A model generated the notes under the pieces. The model was not told the origin of the DNA, searched no databases, and saw nothing but the letters and a program-made list of their open reading frames with translations. 64,000 nucleotides of DNA from assembly GCF_030678875.1 (NCBI RefSeq), contig NZ_JAUUDS010000002.1, positions 1 through 64,000 on the forward strand, written 5' to 3'. Positions 43,439 to 52,479 of this stretch are shown here, piece after piece (the stretch's first letter is position 1; each line of letters begins with the position of its first letter). The position numbers and the translations under genes are program-made. Source of the stretch: Sphingomonas aurea (GTDB taxonomy: Bacteria > Pseudomonadota > Alphaproteobacteria > Sphingomonadales > Sphingomonadaceae).

Positions 43439-44643
43439 TCGTCGCCATCGCCCTTGTCGTCGCCGTCATCGTGACGCTCGCACTTACCTTTGGCCGTTTC
43501 GCCCGGAGCGACGGATGGCGCGCGACGGTGACGCCGCTCGCGTCGATCATCGGATCGGGCTTCCTGATCTGCGGGCCACTGCTCGCGCGCGAGTTCGGCA
43601 GCGCCGCACTGCTCGCGATGGCGGCGCTGCTGGCCATCGCCTATGCCGCCGGATGGGTGATCCGGTTCAACATCGTCCATGTCGAGGACCACCTGGCGAG
43701 CGCTCCCTTCCATGATCCGATCGCCTGGGCGGCGCGGATCACGCAAGGCGTTCTCGCGCTCGCCTATGCGGTGTCGGTCGCTTACTATCTGAAGCTGCTC
43801 GCCGAATTCTCGCTGAAGCCCATCGCCCTCGATCCGGCGTGGCAGCCGATGGCCGCGAACATCATCGTGACCGTCATCATCGGATTGATGACGCTGCTGG
43901 CGCTCGGCGGCAGCCTGCGCAAGGTAGAGCACCTCGCTCACGGAACGGTGTCAATCAAGATCGGCATCATCGCAGGGCTGCTGGTTGCGCTGGGTATCGC
44001 CTGGGCAATGGGCGGCATGGGCGATCCGTTGCCACCCGCACGGCTCACCTGGGCAAGCATCCCGATGCTACTCGGCCTCATCATAACGGTGCAGGGGTTC
44101 GAGACGTCACGCTATCTCGGCCATGACTATCCCGCCGACCTGCGGATCAGGACCATGCGGCATGCGCAATGGATCGCGTCGGCGATCTATCTCGCCTTCA
44201 TCGCACTTCTCACGCCGTTCCTGTCCCGGGCGGCGGCGACCGAGGGGGTCGCCGGCATCCTCGACATCATGGAGCTGATCGCGCCCGCGCTTGGCATCCT
44301 CGTGCTGGCCGGTGCGCTGTCGAGCCAGCTCAGCGCGGCAGTCGCGGACTCGATCGGATCGGGCGGTCTGGTCAACGAGGTGTCGCGCCGCAAGATCAGC
44401 GTCCCGCTTGCGTTCACCCTGGCCGGCGCGCTCGCCGTGCTGGTCGTCTGGCTGACCGATCCGTTCGAGGTCGTCGCTCTGTCGTCGCGAGCATTCGCCC
44501 TGTTCTATGCGATGCAATGCGCGCTCGCGATGATGGTGTCGATCAAGCATGGCGCGGGATCGTCCGGCCAACGCGTGGGCTTCGTCGTGATCGGCCTCAT
44601 CTGCGTCGTTGCAGTGTTCGTCGGCGCACCAGCGGAGGGGTAA
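43435..44643 (+). CDS. Polytopic membrane protein, possibly APC/LeuT-fold
   Basis: A 402-residue protein with about eleven hydrophobic helices, e.g. MIVAIALVVAVIVTLALTFG, IIGSGFLICGPLLAREFGSA, LALAYAVSVAYYLKLLAE and PALGILVLAGALSSQLSAAV. The first long helix is broken by SIIGSGFLI, as in transporters of the amino-acid/cation symporter fold, but no family is certain. The last gene in the nhaA overlap chain. Cation or amino-acid transport is likely; the substrate is not readable from sequence. Confidence 0.7.
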   Translation: MIVAIALVVAVIVTLALTFGRFARSDGWRATVTPLASIIGSGFLICGPLLAREFGSAALLAMAALLAIAYAAGWVIRFNIVHVEDHLASAPFHDPIAWAARITQGVLALAYAVSVAYYLKLLAEFSLKPIALDPAWQPMAANIIVTVIIGLMTLLALGGSLRKVEHLAHGTVSIKIGIIAGLLVALGIAWAMGGMGDPLPPARLTWASIPMLLGLIITVQGFETSRYLGHDYPADLRIRTMRHAQWIASAIYLAFIALLTPFLSRAAATEGVAGILDIMELIAPALGILVLAGALSSQLSAAVADSIGSGGLVNEVSRRKISVPLAFTLAGALAVLVVWLTDPFEVVALSSRAFALFYAMQCALAMMVSIKHGAGSSGQRVGFVVIGLICVVAVFVGAPAEG

Positions 44644-44719
44644 CGCCGCGTGCGAAAGGCGATCATGGGGGCCTCATCCTACTCTGATGCGTTGCCCGGT
44701 CGTCCACGAGGAGAGAAAG

Positions 44720-45310
44720 ATGAAACTCTATTTTGCCCCCGGCGCTTGCAGCCTGTCCGACCATATCGCGCTCCACGAGGCCGGCCTGTCGTTCGAGCAT
44801 GAGAAAGTCGATCTCAAGGCCAAGAAAACCGAACACGGTGAGGATTTCCTGGCCATCAACCCCAAGGGTTATGTGCCGGCACTGACGCTCGACAGCGGCG
44901 AGACGATCACCGAAAACGTCGCCATTCTCGACTGGATCGCCCATCAGGACGGGGCGCTGAAACCCGCCGGCGCGATGGGGCACACCCACCTGCTCGAGGC
45001 ACTCGCCTATATCTCGACCGAGATCCACAAGGCATTCAAGCCGTTCTTCGCGGGTGCCAGCGACGATGAGAAGGCGAAAGCTCGCGAGACCATCGTCAAG
45101 CGGATGACCTGGTTAGCCGAGACGATGGAGGGTGATTACCTGTTCGGCGACACCGTGAGCGCTGCCGACTGCTACCTCTTCGTCATGCTGCTGTGGGCGA
45201 AGAAGAACGACGTCGACGCGCCAGCCAGGCTCGTCGCGCTTCGCGACCGAATGATGGAGCGTCCTGCCGTGCGAACGGCGATGACGCACGAGGGACTGAT
45301 GCAGGCCTGA
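44720..45310 (+). CDS. Glutathione S-transferase, beta type
   Basis: A 196-residue enzyme starting MKLYFAPGACSLSDHIALHE, with the beta-class cysteine in GACSLS, the cis-Pro region in NPKGYVPALTLDSGETITEN, and helices of the C-terminal domain (EGDYLFGDTVSAADCYLFVM). AGGAG lies 8 bases before the ATG. It follows the APC-like gene by 76 bases and may be part of the nhaA operon, linking it to oxidative or electrophile stress. Close to E. coli GstA. Confidence 0.93.
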   Translation: MKLYFAPGACSLSDHIALHEAGLSFEHEKVDLKAKKTEHGEDFLAINPKGYVPALTLDSGETITENVAILDWIAHQDGALKPAGAMGHTHLLEALAYISTEIHKAFKPFFAGASDDEKAKARETIVKRMTWLAETMEGDYLFGDTVSAADCYLFVMLLWAKKNDVDAPARLVALRDRMMERPAVRTAMTHEGLMQA

Positions 45311-45421
45311 TCCTGCGCGGACGATCGTCTCGGTGCATGTGGGGCCGTGGTCTGCCGATCGACCGAACGGTTGCGGGCGTTGCCGCGCATGTCCGTTAGA
45401 AAAAGGGCGGATCGGAAAAGT

Positions 45422-45451
45422 GACTCCCCTGGCGAGATCGCCAGGGGAGTC
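45422..45451 (-). terminator. Terminator of the second TonB-dependent receptor
   Basis: A perfect 14-bp stem (45422-45435 with 45438-45451, 2-base loop) lies 20 bases after the receptor stop. On the minus strand the sequence after the stem reads ACTTTTCC, a short T-run. The rest of the 45311-45470 gap shows no gene. Confidence 0.85.
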
Positions 45452-45470
45452 CAGTTGGGGGAGGAAAGGA

Positions 45471-48314
45471 TCAGAACCGACCGCGAATGCCGAAAAGATA
45501 CCGCGTACCGGTGTTCTGGAGCAGCAGGAACCGCTCTTCGAGCACCGAATAGTCGTTCACATACGCGTCGGTCAGGTTCACGCCCTGGACGTACAGCTGG
45601 AACTGCGGCGTGATGTCATAGGCGACGCTCGCGTCGAGCTGACCATAGGCCGCGCGGTTCTCCGGCCGCGACGCCGCACCGAAGCACTGGCGCAGGAACG
45701 CCGAACGCCAGTTGTACGAGACACGGGCCTGGATGCCGTATTTCTCGTAGAAGACGCTGCCATTGGCCGAGTGCGGCGACAGGCCGTTATAGCCGCACTG
45801 CGTGTCGCTGGTCGTCGTGCCGCGATCGACGCTGCTCGTCACATAGGTGTAGTTGCCGGCGACGCCGAAGCCGGACAGGGCACCGGGCAGCTTGTCGAAG
45901 GCGTACTGGCCGCCGATTTCGACACCGGCGATCGATCCGGTCTGGCCGTTACGCGTGCGCGTGTCCTGGAACGTATAGCCGGCGAAATCCACGGGCAGCG
46001 TCTGCGATTCCAGGAAGTCGCTGAACTGCTTGTAGAAGCCGGAAACACTGACATAGCTGATGTCGTTGAGGTAATATTCGTACGACAGGTCGTAGTTGGT
46101 CGACTTGAACGGCTTGAGCAGCGGGTTGCCGCCGCTCGACGTCGCTGCGGTGATGCGGCCGCTATAGCTGTTGTCGACGCCCAGCGAGGTCAGCGTCGGG
46201 CGGGTCACCGTTTTCGACACCGCGGCGCGCAGGAACATGCGCGAGGCCAGCTCATACTTCAGGTTGGCCGACGGCAGCAGGTCGGAATAGTGATTGCTGA
46301 CCGACAATGACTGCGGCGCACCGAAGGTGAAGTTGAGGTTGTCGTCGCCCGGGTTGACGAAGATGTTCAGCACCTGCTGTCCGAAGCCGCGCGACACGAC
46401 GCGGGTATCGACGAAGCGGGCACCGATATTGCCTGACCAGCCCTCGCCGCCGAAGGTGGCATTGACATAGCCGGCGGCGACCTTCTCCTGAACGTCGAGC
46501 GTCTGGGCCGGGCGATTGCGCAGACCGTAGGGGCCGCCCTGCAGCGCGGTGACCCGTGCCGCCTCCGCCGCCTGCTGGGCCGCGGTGCGTCCCTGGCGGG
46601 GCGTAGCGAGCACGGACGGCTGCGAGATATAGGCGAACACCGCCGCCGGATCGAAGGTGAAGAACTGTGACGGCACATTCTCGCTGCCCGACGCCTTGGT
46701 CAGGAAGCCGTTCAGCTTGTACGGCGTCACCAGATTGGCGGGGATCGTCACCTCGTAGCCGCAATAGGTGCAGACCGAGTCCGAATTGTCGGCGAGACGG
46801 CGGGTCTTGCGCCGCTCGTTATAGGCTGCGCCGAACATCAGCGATTTGATGATGCCGTTGTCGATCTTGTAGGTGCCGTCGGCGTGGAACTCGATGCCCT
46901 TGTCCTTGACGCGGGTATATTCGTTCAGGCCGTAATGCGCCCGCATCAGGCTGGCGTCCGTGATCGGCCCCAGGTTCGACGCGGTCGGCAGGTCGTTCTC
47001 GGGCGTCAGGTCGAACCGCGGTGAGGTCTGCGCCAGCGAGCCGACCACCAGGAAGTAGCGCGGCTGGTTGCGGGTCGCCTGGGTCGCCGACACGTCGAAC
47101 TTCATCTGCAGCCGGTCGCTGACGTCCCAGGCCAGGTTGGTGCCGGTCTGGAAGCTCTGCGTCTTGCGCTGCTGCCCGGTGACGATGTTGTCGTTCTGCG
47201 ACAGGGTGACGCGATCGTCCGCCAGGGACGGATCGGTCAGTGCCGGGTTCGCCGCCAGGAACTGCGATCCGGGCCGGTTGAAGCCGGTCACCGTGCCGTT
47301 GGCGTCCGTCGTCACGCCAATGAACCGCGGCGTGTAGAAGATACCGAAGAAGCGGTTGGTCGTGTTGACGTTGAACCGCGAATAGATGCCGTCGACGGTC
47401 AGCAGCAGATTGTCGTTGATCTGCGACTGGATCGATCCCGCGACGTTAATACGCTCGCGCTCATTGGCTTCGCGATTGAAGTTCAGGTTGCGCGGCGTGT
47501 GGATGTTGCCGCTGGTCACCAGCGACGACGCGGTCAGCCCCCTGGAGTTGGCGCTACCGTTGATGAGGCCTTCCGGCCCCAGGATCCAGCCGTTCAGGTC
47601 GACGAAGTCGCGCTGGCTCTTGCGATCCGTGTAGGAGGCGGAGAGTACCGCGCCGAAACTCTTGTCGTCATTAGCCCAGCTGAGGACGCCGGACAGGTCG
47701 GGGCTCGTCTTCTTCGCCAGGCCGTCATAGATGCCGCCGGCGGCGAGCGAGGCGTGGAAACCGGTCTTTCCGTCGAGCGGACGCGCGGTGACGACGTTGA
47801 CGGTCGCGCCGATGCCGCCTTCCTGCAACTGCGGCAGCGAGGATTTATAGACGTCGGTGCGCTGGATCATGTTCGACGACAGCACGTCGAACGAGAATTC
47901 ACGGCCATCATTGTCGGTCGCCATGATGCGGCCGTTGACCAGCACCGTGTTGAACTCCGGCCCCAGGCCGCGAACGGTGATGAACTGGCCTTCGCCGCCC
48001 GAGCGATCGATGGCGACGCCGGTGATGCGCTGCAAGGATTCAGCGACGTTGTTGTCGGGGAACTTGCCCGTGTCCTCGGCAGAGATCGAATCGACGATGT
48101 TCTCTGCATTGCGCTTGGTTGCGACGGACGAGCGAAGACTGCTGCGGATACCGGTGACGACGATATCGTCACCCTCCGACGGCGGCCGCAACTGTTCCGG
48201 CGTGTCGGCTTGCGGCGTTCCCGTCTCTGCTATCGAATTAGCGTTTGACTGCCCATAGGCAGATGAAGATGCGCAGGCGAATAGCACCGCGCCGCAAAGC
48301 AATGCAGCTTTCAT
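45471..48314 (-). CDS. TonB-dependent receptor
   Basis: A 947-residue outer-membrane transporter. Signal peptide MKAALLCGAVLFACASSSAY, TonB box region DDIVVTGIRSSLRSSVATKR, plug with FPDNNVAESLQRITGVAIDR and GEGQFITVRGLGPEFNTVLV, then the barrel ending in the aromatic terminus YLFGIRGRF. The start at 48314 has AGGAGG just upstream. Together with the divergent GH27 genes it forms a saccharide-use locus. It is unlike the first receptor in its N-terminal region and probably has another ligand. Confidence 0.94.
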   Translation of the reverse strand: MKAALLCGAVLFACASSSAYGQSNANSIAETGTPQADTPEQLRPPSEGDDIVVTGIRSSLRSSVATKRNAENIVDSISAEDTGKFPDNNVAESLQRITGVAIDRSGGEGQFITVRGLGPEFNTVLVNGRIMATDNDGREFSFDVLSSNMIQRTDVYKSSLPQLQEGGIGATVNVVTARPLDGKTGFHASLAAGGIYDGLAKKTSPDLSGVLSWANDDKSFGAVLSASYTDRKSQRDFVDLNGWILGPEGLINGSANSRGLTASSLVTSGNIHTPRNLNFNREANERERINVAGSIQSQINDNLLLTVDGIYSRFNVNTTNRFFGIFYTPRFIGVTTDANGTVTGFNRPGSQFLAANPALTDPSLADDRVTLSQNDNIVTGQQRKTQSFQTGTNLAWDVSDRLQMKFDVSATQATRNQPRYFLVVGSLAQTSPRFDLTPENDLPTASNLGPITDASLMRAHYGLNEYTRVKDKGIEFHADGTYKIDNGIIKSLMFGAAYNERRKTRRLADNSDSVCTYCGYEVTIPANLVTPYKLNGFLTKASGSENVPSQFFTFDPAAVFAYISQPSVLATPRQGRTAAQQAAEAARVTALQGGPYGLRNRPAQTLDVQEKVAAGYVNATFGGEGWSGNIGARFVDTRVVSRGFGQQVLNIFVNPGDDNLNFTFGAPQSLSVSNHYSDLLPSANLKYELASRMFLRAAVSKTVTRPTLTSLGVDNSYSGRITAATSSGGNPLLKPFKSTNYDLSYEYYLNDISYVSVSGFYKQFSDFLESQTLPVDFAGYTFQDTRTRNGQTGSIAGVEIGGQYAFDKLPGALSGFGVAGNYTYVTSSVDRGTTTSDTQCGYNGLSPHSANGSVFYEKYGIQARVSYNWRSAFLRQCFGAASRPENRAAYGQLDASVAYDITPQFQLYVQGVNLTDAYVNDYSVLEERFLLLQNTGTRYLFGIRGRF

Positions 48315-48378
48315 TACCCCTCCTTGTGCCCAACCATTATTGTTCGTGGCGGCGGCAGACGGGTATATGTCGGAGTAA

Positions 48379-48391
48379 TGCTTTGCAAGCA
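48379..48391. promoter_or_regulatory. Palindrome between the receptor and GH27 gene
   Basis: TGCTT-TGC-AAGCA (48379-48391) is an interrupted palindrome 65 bases upstream of the receptor start and 156 bases before the GH27 start. GTCGGAG appears twice nearby (48369-48375 and 48480-48486). These could be operators for divergent control, but no match to a named regulator is certain. This gap holds no gene. Confidence 0.35.
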
Positions 48392-48546
48392 CGCCGTGAT
48401 GTATTTGCGAAATAGTCTTTACAGGAAAGAATTATGGGATTTCTTGGCGGTTGCAGCAGAGCGCTTTCGTAATTAGCTTGTCGGAGTTTAGCGACCAACG
48501 CGCCCGTCCGATGGCGCGGACAAATAGGTCAAGGAGGGGTTTTTCG

Positions 48547-49914
48547 ATGACGACATCCGCAATCAGTCGGCGCCATGCACTGATCGGGGGGGCGATGACC
48601 GGCACGGTTGCGTTGTCCACGCGAGCCGCGGCCTTGGGTGGCGCGGCCCCGCGCCGTTCCGGCCTGCTCGCGCCGCGTCCGCCGATGGGCTGGAACAGCT
48701 GGAACAGCTTCGCCACCACGATCACCGAGGCGCAGGCCCGCGAGACCGCCGCGATCATGGCGAGCAAGCTGCTGCCGTTCGGCTATGATATCTTCACCGT
48801 CGACATCCAGTGGTACGAGCCGAATGCGTCGAGCTACGAATATAACACGGCGCCGGTGCCGGCGATGGACGGCTATGGCCGCCTAATCCCCGCGCCGAAT
48901 CGCTTCCCGTCGAGTGCCGATGGCTCGGGCTTCACCAGGCTAGCCGCCGACGTGCATCGCATGGGGATGAAGTTCGGCATCCACCTGATGCGCGGCATCC
49001 CACGGCTGGCGGTGAAGAAGAACCTGCCGATCCTGGGCACCCGCTACCGCGCGGCCGACATCGCCGACACCACCAGCATCTGCCCGTGGAACCCCGACAT
49101 GTACGGCGTCGATATGCGCAAGCCCGGCGCGCAGGCCTATTACGACGGCGTCTTCAAACTCTATGCCGGCTGGGGCGTCGACTTCGTCAAGATGGACGAC
49201 ATGAGCCGCCCCTATGACGCGCATGCGCCGGAGATCGAGGGTGCGCACAAGGCCATCGCCAACACCGGTCGCCCGATGATGCTCAGCCTGTCGCCCGGCG
49301 AGACGCCCGTCATTCGCGGAGGCCATGTCCGCGAATACGCGCAGATGTGGCGCATCTCCGACGACTTCTGGGACGAGTGGGCGATGCTGGAGGCGCAGTT
49401 CACCCGGCTCGAGAACTGGAACCCCTGGCGCCGCCCGGGCGCGTGGCCCGACGCCGACATGCTCCCGCTGGGTCGTCTCGCCCTCGGCAAGCGCGACACC
49501 AAATTCACACCCGACGAGCAGTGCACACTGATGACGCTGTGGAGCATCGCCCGCTCTCCGCTCATCATGGGCGGCGACCTGCGCCACCTCGACGCGCCGA
49601 CACTGGCGTTGCTGACCAACCGCGCGGTGCTCGCGGTCAACCAGGCCTCGACCGACAACCAGCCGCACTTCGTCGAGGACGGCACGCGGATCTGGTCGGC
49701 AAAGCCCGAAGGCGCGCCGACCGACCGCTACCTCGCCCTGTTCAACACCACCGACAAATCCAAGATGGTCGGCATCGGGTTGCGCGAGATCGGGCTGGCT
49801 GGTGGCGCGGCGGTCACCGACCTGTGGAGCGGACAGGAATTGCCGCGCACTACGAGCCGCTTCGTCCAGCAACTGCCTCCCCACGGCGCGGGCCTGTATC
49901 GCCTGCGGGCATGA
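48547..49914 (+). CDS. GH27-family glycosidase (alpha-galactosidase or beta-L-arabinopyranosidase type)
   Basis: A 455-residue exported glycoside hydrolase. N-terminus MTTSAISRRHALIGGAMTGT has a twin-arginine-like pattern. The barrel carries MGWNSWNSFATTI, GYDIFTVDIQWYEP, HLMRGIPRLA, nucleophile Asp217 in VDFVKMDD, and the acid/base aspartate in RISDDFWDEW (272/273). Such GH27 enzymes remove alpha-galactose or beta-L-arabinopyranose. The ATG at 48547 has AGGAGGGG upstream. It is paralogous to the gene at 50699, with a GntR gene between them. Confidence 0.9.
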   Translation: MTTSAISRRHALIGGAMTGTVALSTRAAALGGAAPRRSGLLAPRPPMGWNSWNSFATTITEAQARETAAIMASKLLPFGYDIFTVDIQWYEPNASSYEYNTAPVPAMDGYGRLIPAPNRFPSSADGSGFTRLAADVHRMGMKFGIHLMRGIPRLAVKKNLPILGTRYRAADIADTTSICPWNPDMYGVDMRKPGAQAYYDGVFKLYAGWGVDFVKMDDMSRPYDAHAPEIEGAHKAIANTGRPMMLSLSPGETPVIRGGHVREYAQMWRISDDFWDEWAMLEAQFTRLENWNPWRRPGAWPDADMLPLGRLALGKRDTKFTPDEQCTLMTLWSIARSPLIMGGDLRHLDAPTLALLTNRAVLAVNQASTDNQPHFVEDGTRIWSAKPEGAPTDRYLALFNTTDKSKMVGIGLREIGLAGGAAVTDLWSGQELPRTTSRFVQQLPPHGAGLYRLRA

Positions 49915-49937
49915 TCGCGGGTCCGAAGGTCACGGAG

Positions 49938-50651
49938 ATGTCCATGGTCGGCCGCCGCGTCCGCGGTTCCCTTCTGCAATCGCTGGGTCGGTCGATTCTC
50001 TCCGGCGAGTTTCGGCCCGGCGAGCTGTTGCCCGGCGAGGTCAGCCACGCCGCCGACCTGGCGGTGTCGCGCGGCGTCTACCGGGAAGCGGTGCAGGCGC
50101 TGATCGCAAAGGGGCTGGTCGAAAGCAGGCCCAAGACCGGCACGCGCGTCCTGCCACGCCAGCGCTGGAACATGCTCGATCCCGAGGTGCTCGCCTGGGC
50201 CTTTGCGGGAACGCCTGACATGCGACTGCTGCGCAGCCTATTCGAGCTGCGCGAGGCAATCGAGCCCTTCGCGGCGTGCCTGGCAGCGGAGCGACGCAGC
50301 GACGAGGATCTGGCGGCGATGGACCAGGCGCTGATCGACATGGATCGATTGACCCTGGCGACCGAAGAGGGGCAGGCGGCCGACCGTCGCTTCCATGAGA
50401 TGATCCTGACGGCATCCGACAACGACGCGCTGACCGCGCTCGGCTCGGGTATCGCCGCAGGCGTCGAGTGGTCGACCCGGTTCAAACAGCGCAAGCGCGC
50501 GCTGCCCCGCGACCCGGTTCCCGAACACCGGCTGGTGTACGACGCGATCGCCGCGAGCGATCCTGAACTCGCGCGCGCGCGAATGCAGATGCTGGTGCGC
50601 AATGCGCTGGCCGACACCTGGTTCGGCATGGGCGGAACGGTGGGGCGATAG
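49938..50651 (+). CDS. GntR-family regulator with FCD domain
   Basis: A transcriptional regulator of about 237 residues. It has the N-terminal winged helix (LLQSLGRSILSGEFRPGELL, then LAVSRGVYREAVQALIAKGL and SRPKTGTRVLPRQRWNMLDP) and a C-terminal FCD ligand domain (LRSLFELREAIEPFAACLAA; ADRRFHEMILTASDNDALTA) with its metal-binding Asp/His residues. I take the ATG at 49938 for its GGAG/AAGG spacing; an upstream ATG at 49911 overlaps the GH27 stop. It likely senses a sugar acid and controls the flanking GH27 genes. Confidence 0.88.
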   Translation: MSMVGRRVRGSLLQSLGRSILSGEFRPGELLPGEVSHAADLAVSRGVYREAVQALIAKGLVESRPKTGTRVLPRQRWNMLDPEVLAWAFAGTPDMRLLRSLFELREAIEPFAACLAAERRSDEDLAAMDQALIDMDRLTLATEEGQAADRRFHEMILTASDNDALTALGSGIAAGVEWSTRFKQRKRALPRDPVPEHRLVYDAIAASDPELARARMQMLVRNALADTWFGMGGTVGR

Positions 50652-50698
50652 TGCCGCAATGCCGCAGCCGATCGACAGAATAAAGCGGACCTGAAGCT

Positions 50699-52111
50699 AT
50701 GAGACACTCGACGACCGAACCACCGGCGATCAGCCGTCGCGACGTGCTGATGACCGCGGCGGCCGGGATGGCAGCGGCACCTGCCGCGCTGCACGCGCAA
50801 ACTCCCCTGCCCCTACCCGCTGCATCGTCCAGAAATGACGCGCCGATGCTGGCGCTGCGGCCGCCGATGGGCTGGAACAGCTGGAACAGCTTCGCAACCA
50901 CCATCAACGAGGCGCAGGCGCTGGAAACTGCCGACATCATGGCAAGGAAGCTGCTGCCGTTCGGTTACGACGTCTTCACCGTGGACATCCAGTGGTACGA
51001 GCCCTCCGCCTCCAGCTACGACTATAGCGCTACGCCGGTGCCGACGCTGGACGGCTATGGCCGCCTGTTGCCGGCGCCCAACCGATTTCCGTCGAGCGCA
51101 GGCGGGCGCGGCTTCGCACCATTGGCGCAGCGGCTCCACGCACGGGGGCTGAAGTTCGGCATCCACCTGATGCGCGGCATTCCGCGGCTGGCGGTGGAAC
51201 GTAACCTGCCGATCGAGGGCACACCATATCGCGCCGCCGACGTCGCCGACCGCGGCAATCCCTGCCACTGGAACCCCGACATGTGGGGCGTGGACATGAC
51301 GAAGCCGGGCGCCCAGGCCTATTATGACAGCGTCTTCCGCCTCTACGCGTCCTGGGGACTCGACTTCATCAAGATCGATGACATGAGCTACCCCTACGAC
51401 ACCCGTGCCGCAGAGATCGAGGCGGTGCATGCTGCGATCAGCAAGTGCGGGCGACCCATCGTGCTTAGCCTGTCGCCCGGCGAGACGCCGCTGCTCCAGG
51501 GCGATCACGTCTCCCGCCACGCCCAGATGTGGCGCATCGCCGATGACTTCTGGGACGAGTGGCCCATGCTGGAGGCGCAGTTCGCCCGGCTGGAGAATTG
51601 GACGCCCTATCGTCGTCCCGGCGCCTGGCCCGACGCCGACATGCTTCCGCTCGGCCGGCTGGCGCTCGGCGCGCGCGACACCAAGTTCACCCCCGACGAA
51701 CAGCGAACGCTGATGACCTTATGGGCGATCGCCCGCTCACCACTCATCATGGGCGGCGATCTGCGCCACCTCGACGCGCCGACGCTGGCGCTGCTGACCA
51801 ATCGTGAAGTGCTGGACGTGAACCAGCGATCGACCGACAACCGGCCGCACGATGTTCTGTGGGGCACGCGCATCTGGTCGGCGCGTGCGGAAGGGTCCGA
51901 CGACCGCTACGTCGCGCTGTTCCATCCCGGGGACAAGCTGAACCCCAAGCGCAAGCCCCGCGAGGTGGCGATCGGCTTCGACCAATTGGGGCTGAATGGA
52001 ACGGTCCGGGTCCGCGACCTGTGGGCAGGCCGCGATCTGGGAACCGCAACCCGCCGGATCGCAGCCACGCTGCCCGTCCACGGCGCGGCGCTTTACCGCT
52101 TATCCAAATAA
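50699..52111 (+). CDS. Second GH27-family glycosidase, paralogue of the 48547 gene
   Basis: A 470-residue enzyme. The N-terminus MRHSTTEPPAISRRDVLMTA has a twin-arginine-like signal ending near ALHAQ. The catalytic core matches the upstream paralogue almost residue by residue: MGWNSWNSFATTI, HLMRGIPRLAVE, LDFIKIDDMSYPYD (nucleophile), RIADDFWDEWPMLEAQ (acid/base). The sequences diverge near the ends and in loops. It lies 47 bases after the GntR gene, and the two enzymes may remove different terminal sugars. Confidence 0.9.
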   Translation: MRHSTTEPPAISRRDVLMTAAAGMAAAPAALHAQTPLPLPAASSRNDAPMLALRPPMGWNSWNSFATTINEAQALETADIMARKLLPFGYDVFTVDIQWYEPSASSYDYSATPVPTLDGYGRLLPAPNRFPSSAGGRGFAPLAQRLHARGLKFGIHLMRGIPRLAVERNLPIEGTPYRAADVADRGNPCHWNPDMWGVDMTKPGAQAYYDSVFRLYASWGLDFIKIDDMSYPYDTRAAEIEAVHAAISKCGRPIVLSLSPGETPLLQGDHVSRHAQMWRIADDFWDEWPMLEAQFARLENWTPYRRPGAWPDADMLPLGRLALGARDTKFTPDEQRTLMTLWAIARSPLIMGGDLRHLDAPTLALLTNREVLDVNQRSTDNRPHDVLWGTRIWSARAEGSDDRYVALFHPGDKLNPKRKPREVAIGFDQLGLNGTVRVRDLWAGRDLGTATRRIAATLPVHGAALYRLSK

Positions 52112-52128
52112 CCGCTCCACCAGAGCGG
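52112..52128 (+). terminator. Short hairpin at the end of the second GH27 gene
   Basis: CCGCTC (52112-52117) pairs with GAGCGG (52123-52128), directly after the stop. The stem is only 6 bp with no T-run, so termination may be weak. Confidence 0.4.
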
Positions 52129-52479
52129 CAGTAGGTCGACCCGCCCGGGACGGGGATTGTCGCCAGCACCCCGCCCTCCCGATTGACCGCTCGCCATAGA
52201 CGGACCTTCTCACCGCCTCGGCGCCCTGGCGGTGACTGGGTTTCAGCGCTCGGGAAAACGCTTGCATCGGGCCGACAATTTGGCGAGGTTGGCGTGACCA
52301 CAGGCCCCAGGGTCACCGCGTCCGTCGCACATCTTCCTGTATCGGCACGGGAATGTCGACCGCGGTAGTTACCGGCCTGTACGGTCCGAACGGCTTTTCG
52401 CGGCGTGGACCGGCTCCGGCACAGAGCCCCCGCCAGTGGAACATCTCACAGCATCCGCAATCCTTGGAAGGACAGGTGT
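52129..52479. other. Gap without a convincing gene
   Basis: This stretch precedes the first solute-binding protein gene. Frames here are short and GC-biased. I see no sigma-54 type GG-N10-GC promoter and no terminator besides the hairpin before it. A TTGCAT sequence near 52262 could be part of a sigma-70 promoter, with no good -10 partner. Confidence 0.5.
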
